A stretch of DNA of 64,000 bases from the NCBI RefSeq assembly GCF_029623955.1, contig NZ_JARSBP010000004.1, positions 186,001 to 250,000 of the forward strand, written 5' to 3'. Made by a program: the position numbers and the translations under genes. The notes beneath the pieces were generated by a model that did not search any database, was not told the DNA's origin, and was given only the letters and a program-made list of their open reading frames with translations. This DNA comes from Mycobacterium sp. 236(2023) (GTDB lineage: Bacteria > Actinomycetota > Actinomycetes > Mycobacteriales > Mycobacteriaceae). Each line of letters starts with the position of its first letter. Position 1 is the first letter of the stretch. Below are positions 23,863 to 36,025 of this stretch, piece by piece.

Positions 23863-24551
23863 CGGTTCTGCTGCTGCGCCACGGCCGGTCCACGTCGAAC
23901 ACCGCCCACACCCTGGCAGGCCGCTCGGAAGGTGTCGACCTCGACGACCGCGGCCGCGAGCAGGCTGCCGAGCTGGTGGACCGGCTCGGCGCACTACCGA
24001 TCAAAGCCATCGTGCGGTCGCCCCTGCTGCGCTGTGAGCGCACCGTCGAGCCGCTGGCCGCCGCGCTGAAACTGACGCCCGTCGTCGAGGACCGCATCGT
24101 CGAGGTCGATTACGGGTCGTGGACCGGACGCAAGATCGGCGAGCTGGTCAAGGAGCCGCTTTGGGCGGTGGTCCAGCAGCAGCCCAGCGCCGCGGTGTTC
24201 CCCGACGGGGAAGGTCTGGCAGCGGTTCAGGCCCGTGCCGTGACGGCCGTGCGCGAACACGACCGCAGGCTCGCCGAGGAACACGGAGCGGACGTGCTCT
24301 GGGTCGCCTGCACCCACGGTGACGTCATCAAATCGGTGCTGGCCGACGCGCTGGGCAGCCACCTGGACAGCTTCCAGCGCATCAACGCCGACCCGGCATC
24401 GGTGAGTGTGGTGCGCTACACGCCGGTGCGGCCGTTCGTGATCCACGTCAACCACACCGGGGCCGCGCTGAACTCGATGCTGAGCCAGCCGCCGGCCAAG
24501 ACCGAAGACGTTCCAAGCGGTGACGCCGTGGTCGGTGGTTCCACCGAATGA
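23859..24551 (+). CDS. Histidine phosphatase (phosphoglycerate mutase-like), Rv2135c-like
   Basis: A 230-residue histidine-phosphatase-superfamily enzyme. The phosphohistidine signature LRHGRSTSN is at residues 6-14, a conserved LRCERTVEPL follows, and the second catalytic His is in CTHGDVIKS. Rv2135c and its relatives are acid phosphatases rather than glycolytic mutases; a broad phosphatase role is likely here too. The ATG overlaps the uppP stop (ATGA). The last 30 residues are a disordered tail. Confidence 0.9.
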   Translation: MTVLLLRHGRSTSNTAHTLAGRSEGVDLDDRGREQAAELVDRLGALPIKAIVRSPLLRCERTVEPLAAALKLTPVVEDRIVEVDYGSWTGRKIGELVKEPLWAVVQQQPSAAVFPDGEGLAAVQARAVTAVREHDRRLAEEHGADVLWVACTHGDVIKSVLADALGSHLDSFQRINADPASVSVVRYTPVRPFVIHVNHTGAALNSMLSQPPAKTEDVPSGDAVVGGSTE

Positions 24552-24588
24552 AGCGATCCTGACCCTTCCCGGTATTTTGGAAACTGCC

Positions 24589-25173
24589 ATGTCCCGCGAA
24601 ATCCACGTCTTCCGCACACCCGACCGCTTCGTGGCCGGGACCGTCGGCCAACCGGGAAACCGGACGTTCTATCTGCAGGCCGTTCACGACAAGCGGGTCA
24701 TCTCGGTGATCTTGGAGAAGCAGCAGGTGGCCGTGCTCGCCGAGCGCATCGCGGCGCTGCTTCTCGAGATCAACCGCCGGTTCGGCACGCCGATCCCGCC
24801 GGAAACCGGCGAGATCGACGACCTGAGCCCGCTCGTGACCCCTGTCGACGCCGAGTTCCGGGTCGGGACGATGGGTCTGGGCTGGGACTCCGAGGCGCAG
24901 ACCGTGGTCGTCGAGCTTCTGGCGGTCTCCGAAACCGAGTTCGATGCGTCGGTCGTCCTCGATGATGCCGAGGACGGGCCCGATGCGGTGCGGGTGTTCC
25001 TGACCCCCGAGTCGGCCCGCCAGTTCGCCGCCCGGTCCAACCGCGTCATTTCGGCGGGGCGCCCGCCCTGCCCGCTGTGCGAAGAGCCGCTGGACCCGGA
25101 AGGGCACATCTGCGTGCGAACCAACGGGTACCGGCGCGGTGCGCTGTCCGGGTCCGACGATGACGAGCTCTGA
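24589..25173 (+). CDS. DUF3090 family protein, Rv2134c-like
   Basis: A 194-residue protein of the actinobacterial DUF3090 family (repeat-containing protein TIGR03847). Its N-terminus REIHVFRTPDRFVAGTVGQ and the long anti-parallel strand blocks are typical. The C-terminus CPLCEEPLDPEGHICVR looks like a zinc-ribbon half-site. The ATG at 24589 starts at the conserved REIH segment; upstream reading is shadow. The 3' end overlaps the next gene by 14 bases, a pairing kept in actinobacteria that suggests a joint function. Confidence 0.9.
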   Translation: MSREIHVFRTPDRFVAGTVGQPGNRTFYLQAVHDKRVISVILEKQQVAVLAERIAALLLEINRRFGTPIPPETGEIDDLSPLVTPVDAEFRVGTMGLGWDSEAQTVVVELLAVSETEFDASVVLDDAEDGPDAVRVFLTPESARQFAARSNRVISAGRPPCPLCEEPLDPEGHICVRTNGYRRGALSGSDDDEL

Positions 25174-25972
25174 GGTCCTGCAGCGCGGCGAACTGACCGT
25201 GATCGGGCGGATCCGCTCCGCGAGCAACGCCACGTTCCTGTGTGAGGCCTCGATTCCCGGTGTGTCCGAGCAGCCGACCCACTGCGTCTACAAGCCCGAG
25301 CGCGGTGAGGCGCCGCTGTGGGATTTTCCCGACGGCACTCTCGCGGGCCGTGAGCTCGCCTCCTACCTGGTGTCGGCTGCGCTGGGTTGGAATGTGGTGC
25401 CGTACACCATTATTCGTGACGGCCCCGCGGGACCCGGCATGCTGCAGCTCTGGGTGGACCAGCCCGGTGACGACGACCCCGACGCCGAGGGCGACGGACT
25501 CGACCTGATCGATCTGGTTCCGGCGGGCAAGGTCCCGCCGGGCTTCCTGCCCGTGCTGCAGGCCTACGACTACGCAGGCGACGAGGTCACCCTCGTGCAC
25601 GCCGACGACGACCGGCTGCGCCGGATCGCGGTGTTCGACGTGATCATCAACAACGCCGACCGCAAGGGGGGTCACGTGCTGCACGGCGTGGACGGCGGCG
25701 TGTACGGCGTCGACCACGGCGTGACGCTGCACGAGGAGGACAAGCTGCGCACCGTGCTGTGGGGCTGGGCGGGCAAACCCGTAGACGACGAAACCCTGCG
25801 CGACGTAGCCGAACTCGGCACGAAGCTCAACGCAGATCTGGGTGCCGAACTGTGCAACCACATCACGCCCCGCGAGATCGCCGCACTGCGTTCCAGAGTC
25901 GTTGCCCTGCTGCGTAATCCGGTGATGCCGACACCAGACCGGCGACGGCCGATCCCATGGCCCGCGTTTTGA
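25160..25972 (+). CDS. SCO1664 family protein, Rv2133c-like
   Basis: A 270-residue protein of the SCO1664 family, distantly related to phosphatidylinositol 3/4-kinase-like folds. The block THCVYKPERGEAPLWDFPDG resembles the lysine-bearing nucleotide strand, and FDVIINNADRKGGHVL with GVDHGVTLHEE looks like the D-x3-N catalytic and metal-binding loop of such kinases. Its substrate is unknown. The start at 25160 lies inside the DUF3090 gene, and its own 3' end overlaps cysQ, so the three genes are tightly coupled. Confidence 0.88.
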   Translation: MTSSEVLQRGELTVIGRIRSASNATFLCEASIPGVSEQPTHCVYKPERGEAPLWDFPDGTLAGRELASYLVSAALGWNVVPYTIIRDGPAGPGMLQLWVDQPGDDDPDAEGDGLDLIDLVPAGKVPPGFLPVLQAYDYAGDEVTLVHADDDRLRRIAVFDVIINNADRKGGHVLHGVDGGVYGVDHGVTLHEEDKLRTVLWGWAGKPVDDETLRDVAELGTKLNADLGAELCNHITPREIAALRSRVVALLRNPVMPTPDRRRPIPWPAF

Positions 25973-26784
25973 CGTGTTCTACTGACCCGGTGACACTCAC
26001 CGACGCAGCACTGGCCGCCGCGGTGGCCGAGGAGGCCGGTGAGCTGCTGCTCGAGATGCGCGAACAGCTCGGGTTCTACGACCCCTACGACCTCGGTGAC
26101 GCCGGTGACATGCGCGCGAACACCCTGATCCTGGACCGGCTGCACCGCGCGCGCCCGCACGACGCGATCCTGTCCGAGGAGGCCGTCGACGACGTGTCCC
26201 GCGTGGACGCCGACCGCGTCTGGATCGTCGACCCGGTCGACGGCACCTACGAGTACTCGATGCCCGGGCGCGCGGACTGGGCCGTCCACATCGCGCTGTG
26301 GCAGCGCACAGGAGCCGACGGCAGGGGCGCGCTGACCGACGCTGCCGTCGCCCTGCCCGCGCGCGGGGAGGTCTACCGCACCGACACCGTCGCGCCGCCA
26401 CCACCGCGCGCCGATGGGCCCATCCGCATCACCGCGAGCTCCAACCGTCCGCCGGCAGTGTTGTGGCGCATCCGCGACCAGCTCGACATCCAGCTCGTCC
26501 GGATCGGGTCGGCCGGTGCCAAGGCGATGGCGGTGGTGCGCGGCGACGTCGACGCCTACCTGCACGCAGGCGGGCAGTGGGAGTGGGACTCCGCGGCACC
26601 CGCCGGTGTGCTGTGGGCGGCCGGACTGCACGCCACCCGGCTCGACGGATCCCCGCTGATCTACAACCGCCGCGATCCTTATCTGCCGGATCTGTTGATG
26701 TGCAGGCCGGAGGTGGCCGCGCCGCTGCTCGAGGTGATCTGGGCGACCTACGGGCGGCCCGGCCAGGGACCGAAACGCGACTGA
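25957..26784 (+). CDS. cysQ: 3'(2'),5'-bisphosphate nucleotidase CysQ
   Basis: A 275-residue inositol-monophosphatase-fold enzyme that removes the 3'-phosphate from PAP/PAPS and so keeps sulfate assimilation running. The lithium-sensitive metal motif is VDPVDGTYEYSMPGRADWAVH near residues 90-111, with LSEEAVDD supplying another acidic ligand and WEWDSAAPAGV the C-terminal metal Asp. The start is uncertain: the ATG at 25957 gives a length close to Rv2131c, while a GTG at 25990 would shorten it by 11 residues. It precedes mshC, linking it to the sulfur/mycothiol block. Confidence 0.92.
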   Translation: MARVLTCSTDPVTLTDAALAAAVAEEAGELLLEMREQLGFYDPYDLGDAGDMRANTLILDRLHRARPHDAILSEEAVDDVSRVDADRVWIVDPVDGTYEYSMPGRADWAVHIALWQRTGADGRGALTDAAVALPARGEVYRTDTVAPPPPRADGPIRITASSNRPPAVLWRIRDQLDIQLVRIGSAGAKAMAVVRGDVDAYLHAGGQWEWDSAAPAGVLWAAGLHATRLDGSPLIYNRRDPYLPDLLMCRPEVAAPLLEVIWATYGRPGQGPKRD

Positions 26785-26850
26785 ACGGGGATGACGGGAA
26801 TGAATCAGCCGTCGACGTTGTCGCACACGTCGATGTCTAAAGTCGAGGCT

Positions 26851-28089
26851 ATGCAATCGTGGTCGGCGCCGAGTGTTCCGGTGCTGCCTGGGCGGGGACC
26901 GCAGCTGCGGCTCTATGACAGCGCCGACCGTCACGTGCGGCCGGTCAGTGCGGGCCCCGCCGCGACCATGTACGTCTGCGGGATCACCCCGTACGACGCC
27001 ACCCACCTCGGCCATGCCGCCACATATCTGACTTTCGATCTGGTCAACCGCGTGTGGCGCGACGGCGAGCACGACGTGCACTACGTCCAGAACATCACCG
27101 ACGTCGACGATCCGCTGTTCGAACGGGCGGCACGCGACGGTATCGGCTGGCGCGAACTCGGCGACCGCGAAACCGATCTGTTCCGTGAGGACATGGCCGC
27201 CCTCCGGGTGTTGCCGCCGCGCGACTACGTGGCCGCCACCGAGGCGATCGCCGAGGTCATCGAGGTCGTCGAGAAGATGCTGGCCTCCGGGGCGGCCTAC
27301 GTCGTCGACGACCCGCAGTACCCGGACGTCTACTTTCACGCCGGGGCGACCACACAGTTCGGTTACGAGTCGGGCTACGACCGCGACACCATGATGGCGC
27401 TGTTCAGCGAGCGCGGCGGCGACCCTGACCGGCCCGGTAAGAGCGACCCGCTGGATGCGCTGCTGTGGCGGGCCGAGCGGCCCGACGAGCCGAGCTGGCC
27501 GTCGCCGTTCGGACCCGGACGGCCCGGCTGGCATGTGGAGTGTGCGGCGATTGCGATGACCCGCATCGGCACTGTCGTCGACATCCAGGGCGGTGGCAGC
27601 GACCTGATCTTCCCGCACCACGAGTTCTCGGCCGCACACGCCGAATGTGTCTCCGGCGAGCGGCGATTCGCGCGCCACTACGTCCACGCCGGGATGATCG
27701 GCTGGGACGGGCACAAAATGTCGAAGAGCCGCGGCAACTTGGTCCTGGTCTCGCAGCTGCGCCGTGACGGCGTCGACCCGGCCGCCATCCGACTCGGGTT
27801 GTTCGCCGGGCACTACCGCGAGGACCGTTACTGGAGCCCGGCGGTGCTGGAGGAGGCGCAGCAGCGCCTGCACCGGTGGCGCAGCGCCACCGCGCTCGAC
27901 GGTGCTCCCGATCCGGCCGATGTCGTCTCGCGGGTGCGGCGCTACCTTGCCGATGACCTGGACACGCCGAAAGCGCTTGCCGCCCTTGATGGTTGGGCCA
28001 CCGACGCACTGTCTTACGGCGGGCACGACGCTGAGGCCGGCGCAACGGTCGCAACGGCCGTCGACGCGCTGTTGGGAATTCAGCTCTAG
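26851..28089 (+). CDS. mshC: Mycothiol ligase MshC (L-cysteine:GlcN-inositol ligase)
   Basis: A 412-residue enzyme that joins cysteine to GlcN-inositol with ATP in mycothiol synthesis. It belongs to the class I cysteinyl-tRNA synthetase fold: CGITPYDATHLGHA carries the HIGH-type motif and a zinc Cys, HVECAAIA another zinc Cys, and GHKMSKSRGN the KMSKS loop. The aligned M. tuberculosis protein starts with the same MQSW, so the ATG at 26851 is used and the 20 upstream residues are rejected. It shares a strand and spacing with cysQ, a natural pairing for thiol metabolism. Confidence 0.97.
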   Translation: MQSWSAPSVPVLPGRGPQLRLYDSADRHVRPVSAGPAATMYVCGITPYDATHLGHAATYLTFDLVNRVWRDGEHDVHYVQNITDVDDPLFERAARDGIGWRELGDRETDLFREDMAALRVLPPRDYVAATEAIAEVIEVVEKMLASGAAYVVDDPQYPDVYFHAGATTQFGYESGYDRDTMMALFSERGGDPDRPGKSDPLDALLWRAERPDEPSWPSPFGPGRPGWHVECAAIAMTRIGTVVDIQGGGSDLIFPHHEFSAAHAECVSGERRFARHYVHAGMIGWDGHKMSKSRGNLVLVSQLRRDGVDPAAIRLGLFAGHYREDRYWSPAVLEEAQQRLHRWRSATALDGAPDPADVVSRVRRYLADDLDTPKALAALDGWATDALSYGGHDAEAGATVATAVDALLGIQL

Positions 28090-28116
28090 CGCACCGTGAC
28101 GGGGTAGGTTTCGGCC

Positions 28117-29004
28117 ATGCCTTCTGCCGGGTCCGTCGCCGGAAAAACCGTCTTCATCACCGGCGGCGCCCGCGGTGTCGGAGCCGAGGTCGCCCGGCAG
28201 CTGCACTCCAAGGGTGCCAACCTCGTGCTCACCGACCTCGACGAGCCACCGCTGGCCGAGCTCCGCGAGCACCTGGGCGGAAACCGCGTGCACACGCTCA
28301 TCGCCGATGTGCGGGACCTGTCTGCCATGGAGGACGCCGCGGCGAGCGCCGTCGACCGGTTCGGCGGCATCGACGTGGTGATGGCCAACGCCGGGATCGC
28401 GTCCTACGGGTCGGTGCTGCAGGTGGACCCGAACGCCTTCAGGACGTTGATGGACGTCAACGTCATGGGGGTCTTCCACACCGTGCGCGCGACGCTGCCG
28501 GCGGTGCTCGAACGGCGCGGCTACGTGCTGATCGTCGCATCGCTGGCTTCCTACGCCGCGGCACCGGGGCTGGCCGCTTACAACGCGGCGAAGGCCGCCA
28601 ACGAGCAGTTCGCGAACGCGCTGCGCCTGGAGGTGGGTTACCGGGGAGTCGACGTCGGATCCGCCCACATGTCGTGGATCGACACCCCGCTGGTCCGCGA
28701 CACGCGCAAAGACCTGTCCACGTTCGGAGAGATGATCAGCAAGCTGCCGTTCCCGCTGAACCAGACCACATCCGTCGAAGCTTGCGGGGACGCGTTCGTG
28801 GCCGGGATCGAGAAACGCAAGCGGCAGGTCAACTGCCCCGGCTGGGTCGGGGCGATCAGGTGGCTCAAACCTGTTCTCGCGACGCCGCTGGGGGAAATGC
28901 CGGTGCGGAGGTTCGTGGCGGACCTGCTGCCGCGGATGGATGCCGAGGTGGCCGCGCTCGGCCGTTCGATGGGTACCCGCACCAAGGATCTGGAGGACCG
29001 TTGA
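28117..29004 (+). CDS. Short-chain dehydrogenase/reductase, Rv2129c-like
   Basis: A 295-residue classical SDR. The cofactor loop is TGGARGVG, NANAGIAS stands in the NNAG position, the catalytic residues are Ser in VASLASY and the YNAAK motif. The position after mshC matches M. tuberculosis Rv2129c. Its 60-residue C-terminal extension after the core is typical of mycobacterial lipid-associated SDRs. The stop shares one base with the next start (TGATG), so it is coupled to the DUF1254 lipoprotein. Confidence 0.9.
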   Translation: MPSAGSVAGKTVFITGGARGVGAEVARQLHSKGANLVLTDLDEPPLAELREHLGGNRVHTLIADVRDLSAMEDAAASAVDRFGGIDVVMANAGIASYGSVLQVDPNAFRTLMDVNVMGVFHTVRATLPAVLERRGYVLIVASLASYAAAPGLAAYNAAKAANEQFANALRLEVGYRGVDVGSAHMSWIDTPLVRDTRKDLSTFGEMISKLPFPLNQTTSVEACGDAFVAGIEKRKRQVNCPGWVGAIRWLKPVLATPLGEMPVRRFVADLLPRMDAEVAALGRSMGTRTKDLEDR

Positions 29005-30476
29005 TGCGCAACTTGCGCGTTCTGACCGCTTTAGTCGCAGCCGTCGCCCTGACGGCCGGTTGCTCGGGCGCCACGACCAACGACGCCGACACCAGCTCGT
29101 CGCCGGTGCCGCCTGCGGCCGAAGATTCCGTCTCCCCGGATGAAGCCCGCGCCATCGCGAAAGAGGCCTACATCTACGGCTTCCCGATGGTCGACAACTA
29201 CCGCGTGCAGTACAGCTACTTCGTCGACAAGGAAGACCCGGAGTACAAGGGCGGCTGGAACGAGATCCACAACACCGCCCGCGTCTACACCCCGGCCGAC
29301 ACCGCGATCCAGACCCCGAACTCGGATACGCCGTACTCGTTCCTCGGCGCCGATCTGCGGGCCGAGCCGCTGGTCCTGACGGTGCCGCCGATCCAGCAGG
29401 ACCGCTACTACTCACTGCAGTTCGTCGACGGCTACACCTTCAACATGGCCTACGTCGGTAGTCGCACCACTGGTAACGGTGGTGGGAAATACCTACTCGC
29501 AGGACCCAATTGGCAGGGGGAGAAGCCCGAAGGGATCAACGAGGTGATCCGGTCGGACACCGAACTGGCGTTCGTGCTGTACCGCACCCAGCTGATGGGG
29601 CCGTCGGATCTCGAAGAGGTCGAGAAGATCCAGGCGGGCTACCAGGCGGCCCCGCTGTCGGTGTATCTCAACCAGCCGTCGCCTGCACCGGCGCCCACCA
29701 TCGACTTCGTGCCGCCGCTGACGGCGGATCAGCAGAAGACCTCGCCGCAGTTCTTCGAGATTCTCGACTTCGCGATGCGGTTCGCGCCGGTGTTGCCCGG
29801 CGAGGAGGAGCTGCGGGAGCGTTTCGGCACGATCGGCATCGGGACCCGGGGCGAGCGAAGCGACGGGGGAAAAATCGGTTTCGACGCCGACGCGCTGAGC
29901 CCCGAGATGCGATCCGCGATCGAGGGTGGGATGGCCGATGCGTGGGCCGAATTCAACGGGTTCAAGAAGGACAAGGTCGACACCGGCGAACTGGGTTCGG
30001 CCCAATTCTTCGGCACCGCCGAGGATCTGAAGGGCAACTACCTGTACCGAATGGCGGGGGCGGTGCTCGGCATCTACGGCAACACCGCGGCCGAAGCCGT
30101 CTACCCGGGCGCCTTCAACGACGCTGACGGTGCCCCGCTCACCGGCACGAACACATACGTCTACCGCTTCCCGTCGGGCCAGCTGCCGCCCGTCAACGCG
30201 TTCTGGTCGCTGACGATGTACCAGCTGCCCGCCAGCCAGCTCGTCGAAAACCCGATGAAGCGCTACCTGATCAACTCGGAGATGCTGCCCAGCCTCGTGC
30301 CCGATCCCGACGGCGGCTACACCCTCTACGTCCAGCACGAATCGCCGGGCATCGAGAAGGAAGCCAACTGGCTGCCCGCGCCGGAGGGGCCGTTCGCTCT
30401 GGTGCTGCGGCTGTACTGGCCGAAGCCGGATGCGCTCAACGGCACCTGGAAGGCGCCGGTCCCCGCGAAGGTCTAG
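29004..30476 (+). CDS. DUF1254/DUF1214 secreted lipoprotein
   Basis: A 490-residue exported protein. The signal peptide MRNLRVLTALVAAVAL ends in the lipobox LTAGCSG, with Cys20 as the acylated residue. The mature part has an N-terminal DUF1254 region (AYIYGFPMVDNYRVQYSYF; QTPNSDTPYSF) and a C-terminal DUF1214 region (YRFPSGQLPPVNAFWSLTMY). This family is widespread but has no assigned activity. It is translationally coupled to the preceding SDR. Its 3' end overlaps the convergent PAC2 gene by four bases. Confidence 0.88.
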   Translation: MRNLRVLTALVAAVALTAGCSGATTNDADTSSSPVPPAAEDSVSPDEARAIAKEAYIYGFPMVDNYRVQYSYFVDKEDPEYKGGWNEIHNTARVYTPADTAIQTPNSDTPYSFLGADLRAEPLVLTVPPIQQDRYYSLQFVDGYTFNMAYVGSRTTGNGGGKYLLAGPNWQGEKPEGINEVIRSDTELAFVLYRTQLMGPSDLEEVEKIQAGYQAAPLSVYLNQPSPAPAPTIDFVPPLTADQQKTSPQFFEILDFAMRFAPVLPGEEELRERFGTIGIGTRGERSDGGKIGFDADALSPEMRSAIEGGMADAWAEFNGFKKDKVDTGELGSAQFFGTAEDLKGNYLYRMAGAVLGIYGNTAAEAVYPGAFNDADGAPLTGTNTYVYRFPSGQLPPVNAFWSLTMYQLPASQLVENPMKRYLINSEMLPSLVPDPDGGYTLYVQHESPGIEKEANWLPAPEGPFALVLRLYWPKPDALNGTWKAPVPAKV

Positions 30477-31351
30477 CGTCCGCGCCTGCGTAGATAGCGC
30501 TCGAACTCCGCAGCGAGCGCGTCGCCGTCGATCTTGCCCAGCGCCTCGTTCATGTCGACCTCGGCGTCGCCACGTTCCTCGAGGGACTGCACGTATTCGG
30601 CGATCTCGTCGTCTTCCGAGGTCATCTCGGTGACCGCCTGTTCCCACTCCTCGGCTTGGGCGGGCAGGTCGGCCAGCGGCACCTCGATATCCAGGACGTC
30701 TTCGACGCGGCGCAGCAGCGCCACGGTGGCTTTCGGGTTCGGGGGCTGCGAGACGTAGTGCGGGACGGCCGCCCAGAACGTGACGGCCGGGATCCCGGCC
30801 TGGACGCAGGCGTCCTGGAACACCCCGGCGATGCCGGTCGGGCCCTCGTAGCGGGTCTCTTCCAGGCCGAACGTCTTCGCCGAATCGGGGGAGTAGGCCG
30901 CCCCCGAAACCGGAACCGGCCGCGTGTGCGGCGTGTCGGCCAGCAGAGCTCCCAGGATGACGACGGTCTGCACGTTCAGCTTGTCGGCGATGGCCAGCAG
31001 CTCCGCGCAGAACGTCCGCCACCGCATGTTGGGCTCCACACCGTGCATCAGCACGATGTCGCGGTCGCTACCCGGCGGACGGCAGTGCGAGATTCGCATC
31101 GACGGCCACACCAGCTCACGCGTCACGCCGTCGACCTGGCGGATCACCGGGCGATTGACCTGGTAGTCGTAATAGGACTCGTCGTTGATCTCGACGATCG
31201 TCTCGGCTTCCCAGATGTCGTCCAGATGCTCCAGCGCGTCGCTGGCCGCGTCACCCGCGTCGTTCCAGCCCTCGAACGCAGCGACGATGATCGTGTCGCG
31301 CAGGTCGGGCAGGTCGGATGGTTTCGGACCGCCGAAATCCGAAGGTGTCAC
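30473..31351 (-). CDS. PAC2 family (proteasome assembly chaperone-like) protein, Rv2125-like
   Basis: A 292-residue PAC2-fold protein, the same length as Rv2125. Recognisable segments are the N-terminal VAAFEGWNDAGDAAS, the RPPGSDRDIVLMHGVEPNMRW strand, and GPTGIAGVFQDACVQAGIPA. The C-terminal third is acidic and probably coiled. The name reflects similarity to eukaryotic proteasome-assembly chaperones; the bacterial role is not settled, though mpa lies in the same region. The GTG at 31351 gives the conserved length; a longer start overlaps the intergenic region. Confidence 0.9.
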   Translation of the reverse strand: MTPSDFGGPKPSDLPDLRDTIIVAAFEGWNDAGDAASDALEHLDDIWEAETIVEINDESYYDYQVNRPVIRQVDGVTRELVWPSMRISHCRPPGSDRDIVLMHGVEPNMRWRTFCAELLAIADKLNVQTVVILGALLADTPHTRPVPVSGAAYSPDSAKTFGLEETRYEGPTGIAGVFQDACVQAGIPAVTFWAAVPHYVSQPPNPKATVALLRRVEDVLDIEVPLADLPAQAEEWEQAVTEMTSEDDEIAEYVQSLEERGDAEVDMNEALGKIDGDALAAEFERYLRRRGR

Positions 31352-31522
31352 AAGGTCAGCGTAAGCCCTGCATCGGCTCGATGACGGGCATCGACCCGCG
31401 CTCAACTTCGCGGCGCCCGGCAGACGACGAAATACCTCCGGCAGCTATCTGGTTAACCTGGGGAGCGCAGCGACGATGTGGGCGTCCAGACGCCGACCGG
31501 GTGACGACGTAGACTTTCTGAG

Positions 31523-31601
31523 GTCGAGAGGCGTTGCAACGGTTAACCGGGGGCTTGGTTCTCCCGTGGGACCGCCACGCTCGGCAGAGTCAAGGACGCC
31601 T
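31523..31601 (+). ncRNA. S-adenosylhomocysteine riboswitch (SAH aptamer) upstream of metH
   Basis: The leader fits the SAH riboswitch architecture. GTCGAG (31523-31528) pairs with CTCGGC (31580-31585) as the pseudoknot stem. AGGCGTT (31529-31535) pairs with GACGCCT (31595-31601) as P1, with one U-G pair. The conserved core reads GCGTTGCAAC after P1, then a variable hairpin arm, then CCACGCTCGG where the family has CCAGGCTCGG. The family is known upstream of methyl-cycle genes such as ahcY and metH and usually turns genes on when SAH is high. The assignment is by hand alignment. Confidence 0.72.
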
Positions 31602-31615
31602 TCCGTTATGGAAGG
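31599..31615 (+). promoter_or_regulatory. Anti-Shine-Dalgarno hairpin of metH, overlapping riboswitch stem P1
   Basis: CCTTCC (31599-31604) and GGAAGG (31610-31615) form a perfect 6-bp hairpin with loop GTTAT. The right arm is the metH ribosome-binding sequence. The first three bases of the left arm are also the last three of riboswitch stem P1, so the two helices compete. SAH binding should free the ribosome-binding site and switch translation on. Confidence 0.65.
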
Positions 31616-31622
31616 AATGCTT

Positions 31623-35390
<3,768 letters not shown>

Positions 35391-35397
35391 GTCCGCT

Positions 35398-35976
35398 GTG
35401 GCGAAGGTGTTCGCGGGTATCGACGAGTCGCTGCGTGCGTTCATCGGGGCGCAGGCGATGTTCTTCGTCGCCACCGCCCCGTCAGACGGCGGCCGGGTCA
35501 ACCTGTCGCCCAAGGGATATCGCGACACCTTCGCGATACTCGATGAGCACACCGTCGCCTATCTCGACCTGTTCGGCAGCGGTGCGGAAACCATTGCGCA
35601 CCTGCGGGACAACGGCCGGATCACGCTGATGTTCTGCTCCTTCGACCGCAATTCGCGGATCCTGCGGCTGTACGGAACGGGGCGCGTGGTCCGCCCCGAC
35701 GACGCCGAATTCTCCCGGCTGCTCCCGCATTTCGGCGAGCTGCATCCGGGGACCCGGTCGGCGATCGTCGTCGACGTCGACCGGATCGCCGACGCCTGCG
35801 GATATGCGGTGCCCTATTACGACCTGGTCGACGAGCGGCCCGTTCTCGACGACTTCCACGCGAAGGTGGACGGCGAGAAGTTCGCCCGGCGGATCACCGG
35901 CGACAACGGCCACAGCATCGACGGCCTGCCGGCGCTCGACCCCGATCACCCGCTGCCCCCGCCGCGTCACTCTTGA
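35398..35976 (+). CDS. Pyridoxamine 5'-phosphate oxidase family protein
   Basis: A 192-residue FMN- or F420-binding split-barrel protein of the PNPOx-like family. The segments MFFVATAPSDGGRVNLSPKGY and ITLMFCSFDRNSRILRLYGTGRVV define the barrel. Which flavin and which substrate it uses are unclear; some mycobacterial relatives bind F420 or heme. It begins with GTG seven bases after the metH stop, so it may ride on the metH transcript. A strong hairpin immediately follows. Confidence 0.85.
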   Translation: MAKVFAGIDESLRAFIGAQAMFFVATAPSDGGRVNLSPKGYRDTFAILDEHTVAYLDLFGSGAETIAHLRDNGRITLMFCSFDRNSRILRLYGTGRVVRPDDAEFSRLLPHFGELHPGTRSAIVVDVDRIADACGYAVPYYDLVDERPVLDDFHAKVDGEKFARRITGDNGHSIDGLPALDPDHPLPPPRHS

Positions 35977-35984
35977 GCGATTTG

Positions 35985-36021
35985 GGCGTAGTTGGTCAAC
36001 GTCAGCGTGACCAACTACGCC
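35985..36021. terminator. Perfect 14-bp hairpin between convergent genes
   Basis: GGCGTAGTTGGTCA (35985-35998) and its exact reverse complement TGACCAACTACGCC (36008-36021) enclose a 9-base loop. It lies just after the PNPOx gene stop and just before the stop of the convergent xanthine dehydrogenase gene. It is symmetric, so it could terminate both operons. There is no U-tract, which is common for mycobacterial terminators. Confidence 0.65.
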
Positions 36022-36025
36022 TGAA

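Noticed and set aside
25672..29415. Very long minus-strand reading frame opposite cysQ, mshC and the SDR
   Set aside because: It is Arg/Gly/His-rich with no domain, lies antisense to several well-recognised genes, and such open antisense frames are expected in GC-rich DNA.
31451..31548. Two GGTTAACC palindromes (31451-31458 and 31541-31548) as a repressor operator pair
   Set aside because: The second copy lies in the hairpin arm of the riboswitch; the 90-base spacing and the absence of a candidate regulator make an operator reading weak.
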